From [Actinomadura] parvosata subsp. kistnae (GTDB lineage Bacteria > Actinomycetota > Actinomycetes > Streptosporangiales > Streptosporangiaceae): a DNA stretch of 64,000 nucleotides. The first letter of the stretch is position 1; each line of letters starts with the position of its first letter. A program made the position numbers and the translations under genes. Positions 58,964-64,000 of this stretch are shown here, piece after piece. The stretch spans positions 372,001 through 436,000 of the forward strand of contig NZ_OOHJ01000022.1 of assembly GCF_900323885.1 (NCBI RefSeq). Direction: 5' to 3'. The notes beneath the pieces were generated by a model that was not told the DNA's origin, made no database searches, and saw only the letters and a program-made list of their open reading frames with translations.

Positions 58964-61419
58964 GGGCGGGGAACCCCTTCCGCCGCGTTGACACTGAACA
59001 GCGCCGATCGTACGGCGGCCTCGTCGAGGCGGGCGGCGTCGGCCAGGCCGCGCACGGTGATCGTGACGCTCTCGCCGGGCAGCAGCGTGACCAGCCCGCG
59101 GTCGGCGCTCGCGGCGGGGCCGAGCCGGTCGGCCTGCAGCAGCAGGTCGCGGACGAAGGCGCGGGCGGTGATCACAACCACGAGCGTACCGCCGGAGGCG
59201 TCCAGCCGCAGGTCGAGCTCGGCGGGCGGGTAGCCGAACTCCTTGTCGGGCCCGCCGAGCACGACGTCGCGCAGGTCGCCGGCGTCGGCCACGAGCAGCT
59301 CCTCGTGCGCCTCCTTGAACTCGGCGACGGTCAGCGGCAGCAGCGCGACCGTGCGCGGCGGCACGTCGAACGGCACGTGCTCCTCGGCCAGGACCGTCCC
59401 GTCGGCACGCAGCCTGCGGACCAGGGCCGTACCCCGCCACCGCGAGGGCGACTGGTTGTCGGCGGCGAGCACGCGGGCGCCGTCCCGGCGCTGGAAGGTC
59501 AGCAGCCGGTCGGCGTACAGGCGGCGCAGCTCGTGGTAGAGCGGCTTGAGCCGCTCGGCGCCGTCGATCGCCGCCCACGAGGTGACCGGCCAGCAGTCGT
59601 TGAGCTGCCAGACGACGGTGCCGCCGCAGACCGGCCAGTGGGAGCGCCAGTGGGCGACGCCGGTCGCGACGGCGCGGGCCTGGTTGACCTGGGTGAGGTA
59701 GTGCCACTGGTCGAAGTCGGCGGGGACGGTGAAGTGGTGGGCCAGGCCCCGGTCGAGCTTGCCGTTGCCGTCCTCGGCCTTCTGGTGGTGCAGCATGCCG
59801 GGCGAGGCCGAGGTCAGGGGGTCGTCGCCGAGCCATTCGCGCAGGGTGGCGTGGGCGGGCGGCGCCTGCCAGCCGAACTCGGCGGCGAAGCGCGGCACGT
59901 GGTCGAGGTAGTCGCTGTAGTCGCGGCGGTTCCACGCCTCCCAGAAGTGGGAGGGGCCGTGCGCGGGGTCGTTGGGGTGCCGCTCCCACGAGCCCGACCA
60001 GGGGCTGCCCGCCTGGTACGGGCGGGTCGGGTCGAGCTCGGCCACCACGCGCGGCAGCAGCCCGAGGTAGTAGCCCTCGCCCCAGCTGTCGCCGGCCAGC
60101 TTCGGCTCCCAGCCCCAGTCGCGAAAGCCCCACAGGTTCTCGTTGTTGCCGTTCCAGAGGACGAGGCTGGCGTGCGGGCTGAGCCGGGTGACGTTCTCGC
60201 GGGCCTCGGCCTCGATCTCGCCGCGCAGCGGCTGCTCCTCGGGGTAGGCGGCGCAGGCGAACAGGAAGTCCTGCCAGACCATCAGGCCGAGCTCGTCGCA
60301 GGCGTCGTAGAAGGCGCGGTCCTCGTAGATGCCGCCGCCCCAGACGCGGACCAGGTCCACGCCGGCCTCTGCCGCCTGGACGAGGCGGCGGCGGTAGCGC
60401 TCGGGGGTGACGCGGGCGGGCAGGGCGTCGTCGGGGATCCAGTTGACGCCGCGGGCGAAGATCGGCTGCCCGTTGACGCGCAGGGTGAAGGCGGTGCCGT
60501 GCTCGTCGGGCGAGCGGTCCAGCTCCACCGTGCGGAAGCCGACGCGGCGCTCCCACCGGTCCAGGACGCGGCCGGCGTCGGACAGGGTGACGACGCAGTC
60601 GTACAGGGGCTGCTCGCCGTAGCCGCGCGGCCACCACAGCTCGGGCTCCGGCACCTCCAGCGCGATCACGGCGCTACTGGTGGAGACGGCCCGGACGGCG
60701 GTGTGCCCGGCGGCCTCGATGGTGAGGGTCAGCTCGCGGCCCGCGCCGGAGGCGGCGCGCTCCAGCTCGACGTGCGCCTCGATCCTGCCGTCACCGTTGG
60801 TGACGGTGACCAGCGGCCGGACGGAGGCGAGCCGGGCGGTGCTCCAGCTCTCCAGCCGCACGGGACGCCAGATGCCGGCGGTGACGAGGGTGGGCCCCCA
60901 GTCCCAGCCGAAGGAGGCGGCCATCTTCCTGATGTAGTTGAACGGCTCCGGATACTCGTTCGGCCGCGCGCCGAGGCGCTCGCGCAGCGCCTCGGCCTCG
61001 GTGTAGGCCGAGGTGAACAGCACCGTCAGGGCCGAGCCTTCGTGCACGCGGCCGGTCACGTCGAAGCGGTAGGAGCGGTGCATGTTGCGGGTCTGGCCCA
61101 GCTCCCGCCCGTCGAGCAGCACCCGGGCGACGGTGTCGAGGCCGTCGAAGACCAGGTCCGTACGCTCGAAGCCGGCCGGCGCCGCGCCCAGCACGGTGTC
61201 ATAACGCCAGTCGGCCCGCCCCGCCCACGCCACCTCCAGCTCGTTGAGGTCGCGGTACGGGTCGGGGATCAGCCCGGCCGCCAGGAGGTCGGCGTGCACG
61301 CAGCCGGGCACCTGGGCGGGCACGGCCTCGTCGCGCAGACCGGCGACCTCGGCGGGCGCCTGCCCGCCCGCCAGCCGGAGCGTCCATCCCGAGTCCAGCG
61401 ACCTACTCTGCTTCGTCAA
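58960..61419 (-). CDS. beta-mannosidase, GH2
   Basis: 819 residues. The N-terminal sugar-binding domain has VPGCVHADLLAAGLIPDPYRDLNE, typical of GH2 mannosidases. The catalytic barrel carries the acid/base Glu in LWNGNNENLWG and the nucleophile Glu in FAAEFGWQAPP, plus GVNWIPDDALPARV and VWGGGIYEDRAFYD. No signal peptide, so it hydrolyses imported manno-oligosaccharides. The start is TTG at 61419, chosen because AAGGAG lies 8 nt upstream and the only nearby ATG is out of frame. The stop overlaps the lacI start. Confidence 0.9.
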   Translation of the reverse strand: MTKQSRSLDSGWTLRLAGGQAPAEVAGLRDEAVPAQVPGCVHADLLAAGLIPDPYRDLNELEVAWAGRADWRYDTVLGAAPAGFERTDLVFDGLDTVARVLLDGRELGQTRNMHRSYRFDVTGRVHEGSALTVLFTSAYTEAEALRERLGARPNEYPEPFNYIRKMAASFGWDWGPTLVTAGIWRPVRLESWSTARLASVRPLVTVTNGDGRIEAHVELERAASGAGRELTLTIEAAGHTAVRAVSTSSAVIALEVPEPELWWPRGYGEQPLYDCVVTLSDAGRVLDRWERRVGFRTVELDRSPDEHGTAFTLRVNGQPIFARGVNWIPDDALPARVTPERYRRRLVQAAEAGVDLVRVWGGGIYEDRAFYDACDELGLMVWQDFLFACAAYPEEQPLRGEIEAEARENVTRLSPHASLVLWNGNNENLWGFRDWGWEPKLAGDSWGEGYYLGLLPRVVAELDPTRPYQAGSPWSGSWERHPNDPAHGPSHFWEAWNRRDYSDYLDHVPRFAAEFGWQAPPAHATLREWLGDDPLTSASPGMLHHQKAEDGNGKLDRGLAHHFTVPADFDQWHYLTQVNQARAVATGVAHWRSHWPVCGGTVVWQLNDCWPVTSWAAIDGAERLKPLYHELRRLYADRLLTFQRRDGARVLAADNQSPSRWRGTALVRRLRADGTVLAEEHVPFDVPPRTVALLPLTVAEFKEAHEELLVADAGDLRDVVLGGPDKEFGYPPAELDLRLDASGGTLVVVITARAFVRDLLLQADRLGPAASADRGLVTLLPGESVTITVRGLADAARLDEAAVRSALFSVNAAEGVPRP

Positions 61420-61497
61420 CCGTCTGCTCCTTGGTCATGACAATGGGACAAACGCCCCCAGACGTCCGACAAGGTAGCGATATCGACCTGAACGTGT

Positions 61498-61511
61498 CTA
61501 GACCGTTTTAG
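61498..61511. promoter_or_regulatory. LacI-type operator between the mannosidase and mannanase genes
   Basis: CTAGACCGTTTTAG, the second copy of the CTAGANCGNTTTAG motif, 79 bp upstream of the TTG start of the GH2 gene and upstream of the divergent mannanase promoter. Confidence 0.6.
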
Positions 61512-61601
61512 GTCTTCACTAAACAAGCAGGTCGCGGAGGCGGCTTGTCGCCCCGTTCTGGGCCCTGGTGGCGCCCCAGCCACTGAACCGGTTTCTCGTC
61601 G

Positions 61602-61631
61602 TTGACATCGTTGTCGTTCCGGATTTATGGT
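61602..61631 (+). promoter_or_regulatory. promoter of the GH5 mannanase gene
   Basis: TTGACA at 61602-61607, an 18-nt spacer and TATGGT at 61626-61631 form a good sigma-70-type pair, 58 nt before the ATG at 61690. AGAAAGG lies in the ribosome-binding position. Confidence 0.55.
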
Positions 61632-61689
61632 CAGGGCACTTATTCGGTAAAGCAAACGTTCAGCCGAATGACGAGAAAGGCCCAGCCCC

Positions 61690-64000
61690 ATGCGATCCCC
61701 CCGATGGGCGAGCCTCGCCGCGGTCGTCCTGGCCCTCTCCCTGGCCCCGCCCGCGCACGCCTCCCCCGCCCCGACGGACCCTGCCCGGTTCGTGACCCGC
61801 TCGGACTCCCGCCTCACCCTCGACGGCAAGCCGTTCCGCTTCGCCGGCACCAACATCTACTGGCTCGGCCTGGACGAAAACGTCGGCGGCGTCGCCTATC
61901 CGACGTTCTTCCGCATCCGCGACGCCCTCGACACCGCCAAGGCCATGGGCATGACCGTGGTGCGCTCGCACATGCTGGCCTCCACCGGCAACCCCCTGTC
62001 GATCCTGCCGTCGAAGGAGGCCGGCTTCAACGACGCGGCGTTCGCGACGGTGGACTACGCGATCGCGTACGCCGGCTCGATCGGCCTGCGCCTGATCCTG
62101 CCGCTGACCGACGAGTGGGCCTACTACCACGGCGGCCACCGCGACTTCACCGAGCCCTACGGCCTGCCGCCGGAGGCGTTCTACACCGACGAGCGCGTGA
62201 TCGCCGACTACCAGGCCTACGCCGAGCACGTGATGCGCCGGGTCAACCCGCTGACCGGCCGCGCCTACAACGCCGACCCCACCATCATGGCCTGGGAGTT
62301 CGGCAACGAGCTGGAGGGCATGACGCTCGACTGGATCAACCGCAACGCCGCCGCGTTCAGGACGTGGGCGCCGCGCCAGCTCATCGCGGCCGGCCGCCGC
62401 TTCGACATCGACGCCGACACGCTCGCCGCGCCCGGCGTGGACATCGTGGACGTGCACTACTACCCGCCGACGGCCGAGCGGGTCGCCGCCGACGCGGCCA
62501 CGGTGACCGGCGCCGGCAAGGTCTACCTCGCCGGCGAGTACGCCTCCACCGCGGCCACCAAGGAGCTGCTCACCCCGCTCGCCGCGAACCGCGACGTCAC
62601 CGGCATGCTGTCGTGGTCGCTGTTCGGCCACCACGACAGGAACGGCTTCGTCCAGCACGACGACGGCTTCACCCTGCACTATCCGGGCGACGACGCGCGC
62701 ATGCGGGCCGCCGTCGAGGCGCAGGCCGCCTTCGCCGCGCAGGTCTCCCCCGCCACCGGCCGCCCCGCCCGCGTCGGGCCGCCGCTCATCACGCAGGTGG
62801 ACAAGCGCGGCGGGCTGAACGAGCTGCGCTGGCGGGGCGCGGCCGGCGCCGCCGGCTACGTCGTGGAGCGCGCCCGGCACGGCCGCTGGAGCGCCGCCCA
62901 CCAGGGGCTGCTCACCGACAACCAGACGCCCTGGATCGACCCGGAGGCGACGGGCGAGGTCTCCTACCGCGTCGTCCCGGTCGACCGGGACGGCCGCCGC
63001 GGCACGCCCTCGGAGCCGGTGCGGGTCACCGGCTCGCAGGTCGCGCTCGTGGACCCGCTGCAGACGACGGACCTGGCCGACGGCCACGCGAACGTCACCA
63101 TCACCCCTGCGGCGGCGGTCGCCGCGGGCGAGGCGTGGCTGTCGTGGAGCCGCCCCGGGCTGCGGCGGGCGCGTTTCGACGTGGCGGGCCGGCCGCGGAT
63201 CAAGGTGCAGGTCTCCGACGACGGCTCCACCTGGCGTACCGTGCGGCACGAGAGCGGCGACGGCCGCGTGACGGCCGAGACCGAGCACGAGAGCACCGGC
63301 GGCCAGGTGACGGCCGAGATCGAGGGCGCCGGGCACGTCCGCGTGGTCTGGAGCGGCGGCGGGGGGCTGACCCGGGCCACCCTCTGGTCGGCCGACCCCG
63401 CCCCCGTCTCCGCGCCTCCCGCCGCCCCCGCGGCGCTCACCCCGGCTCCCGGCGCCCGTGACGTGCTCGGCACCCCGGCGTTCACCTGGAGCCCTTCGCC
63501 GGGCGCGAGCTTCTACACGCTCACCGTCTCCGAGCACGCCGACCTCAGCGACCCCGTGCTGACGGCCACCGCGATCACCGGGACCGAGCACCGGCCGCCG
63601 GAGCAGCTCGAACCCGGCGTCACCTACTCCTGGCGGGTCACCGCGGTCAACGCGGCCGGCCGCACCTCCGGCGCAGTGTCGTCCTTCGCCACCCGCCCAC
63701 TGCCCGCTTCCCCCGCCGTCGTGGACGACTTCACCGGCTACGCCGACTCGGCCCAGCTGGCCGCCGCCTACCCGGGCAACCCCGGCGGCGACCCGATCAC
63801 GCCGTCGCTGCTGCCCGGCCAGGGCATGCGGCTGGACTACACGCTCGGCGGCGCCGGGTACGCGGGCGTCACCCGTACCTTCTCGCCCGCCCTGGACGTG
63901 TGGGGCCAGCACGGCCTCGAACTGCGGCTCGCCCGGACCGGCGCGCCCGCGAAGATCACCGTCCAGTTCGTCACCGGCGGCGTCTACTTCGAGCACACCC
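61690..64000 (+). CDS. secreted GH5 mannan endo-1,4-beta-mannosidase, multidomain (runs off the right edge)
   Basis: 770 codons present, no stop within the window. Signal peptide SPRWASLAAVVLALSLAPPAHA. The catalytic domain (about residues 30-350) begins LTLDGKPFRFAGTNIYWLGLDE and contains the acid/base Glu207 (EFGNELEG) and nucleophile Glu283 (YLAGEYAST), the pattern of GH5 mannanases. Fibronectin-III-like domains follow (LNELRWRGAAGAAGYVVERA; FTWSPSPGASFYTLTVSE...YSWRVTAVNAAGR). Then comes the start of a beta-sandwich (VVDDFTGYADSAQLAAAYPG), probably a carbohydrate-binding module. It degrades mannan outside the cell, and the divergent operon imports and finishes the oligosaccharides. Confidence 0.9.
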   Translation, partial: MRSPRWASLAAVVLALSLAPPAHASPAPTDPARFVTRSDSRLTLDGKPFRFAGTNIYWLGLDENVGGVAYPTFFRIRDALDTAKAMGMTVVRSHMLASTGNPLSILPSKEAGFNDAAFATVDYAIAYAGSIGLRLILPLTDEWAYYHGGHRDFTEPYGLPPEAFYTDERVIADYQAYAEHVMRRVNPLTGRAYNADPTIMAWEFGNELEGMTLDWINRNAAAFRTWAPRQLIAAGRRFDIDADTLAAPGVDIVDVHYYPPTAERVAADAATVTGAGKVYLAGEYASTAATKELLTPLAANRDVTGMLSWSLFGHHDRNGFVQHDDGFTLHYPGDDARMRAAVEAQAAFAAQVSPATGRPARVGPPLITQVDKRGGLNELRWRGAAGAAGYVVERARHGRWSAAHQGLLTDNQTPWIDPEATGEVSYRVVPVDRDGRRGTPSEPVRVTGSQVALVDPLQTTDLADGHANVTITPAAAVAAGEAWLSWSRPGLRRARFDVAGRPRIKVQVSDDGSTWRTVRHESGDGRVTAETEHESTGGQVTAEIEGAGHVRVVWSGGGGLTRATLWSADPAPVSAPPAAPAALTPAPGARDVLGTPAFTWSPSPGASFYTLTVSEHADLSDPVLTATAITGTEHRPPEQLEPGVTYSWRVTAVNAAGRTSGAVSSFATRPLPASPAVVDDFTGYADSAQLAAAYPGNPGGDPITPSLLPGQGMRLDYTLGGAGYAGVTRTFSPALDVWGQHGLELRLARTGAPAKITVQFVTGGVYFEHT

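Overview
High-GC actinomycete chromosome. The codon use, the Tat and lipoprotein exports, the SARP/STAND-like regulators and the many secreted glycosidases suggest a Nonomuraea- or Streptosporangium-like filamentous actinobacterium; the genus is inference. No CRISPR array, rRNA or complete tRNA was seen.

1-10.1 kb: the 5' end of a cytochrome P450 runs off the left edge. Three paralogous STAND-type ATPases with C-terminal helix-turn-helix ends follow. The first two are convergent and the third lies about 3 kb further on. Between them sit an FAD oxidoreductase and a divergent TetR/isochorismatase pair. 10.1-12.9 kb: a thioesterase, a Tat-exported beta-propeller protein and a patch of gene debris (IS1380-like, TetR and SDR remnants). 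13.0-18.3 kb: an assimilatory nitrate/nitrite reduction operon (nitrate reductase with an in-frame extra domain, NirB, NirD). 18.5-21.1 kb: a decayed Rhs toxin gene with its immunity-like neighbour, a tRNA-Met-like 3' half and a PF04672-type methyltransferase.

21.1-37.6 kb: a glycan-utilisation locus with GH89, a LacI regulator, a six-hairpin glycosidase, an ABC sugar importer without ATPase, a GH36-like enzyme, GH95 and GH110. The combination fits alpha-GlcNAc-, alpha-fucose- and alpha-1,3-galactose-capped glycans. The solute-binding protein is split by an IS982-type element and the GH36-like gene carries a one-base frameshift, so the locus looks recently damaged.

37.6-48.0 kb is accessory DNA: a tandem pair of AlkB-like 2OG-Fe(II) oxygenases of unknown role, a lipoprotein, IS701- and IS982-type remnants, two copies of an unknown gene with duplicated upstream DNA, and a frameshifted DUF2786-type gene.

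48.2-64.0 kb: a secreted GH5 with a CBM13 domain; a small phenylpropanoid cluster (tyrosine-ammonia-lyase-like enzyme, CoA ligase, flavin monooxygenase); then a mannan-utilisation locus (ABC importer, LacI regulator, GH2 beta-mannosidase, secreted GH5 mannanase running off the right edge) with a shared LacI-type operator at two places. Several genes across the window show a TANNNT hexamer exactly 7 nt before the start codon, the signature of leaderless transcripts.
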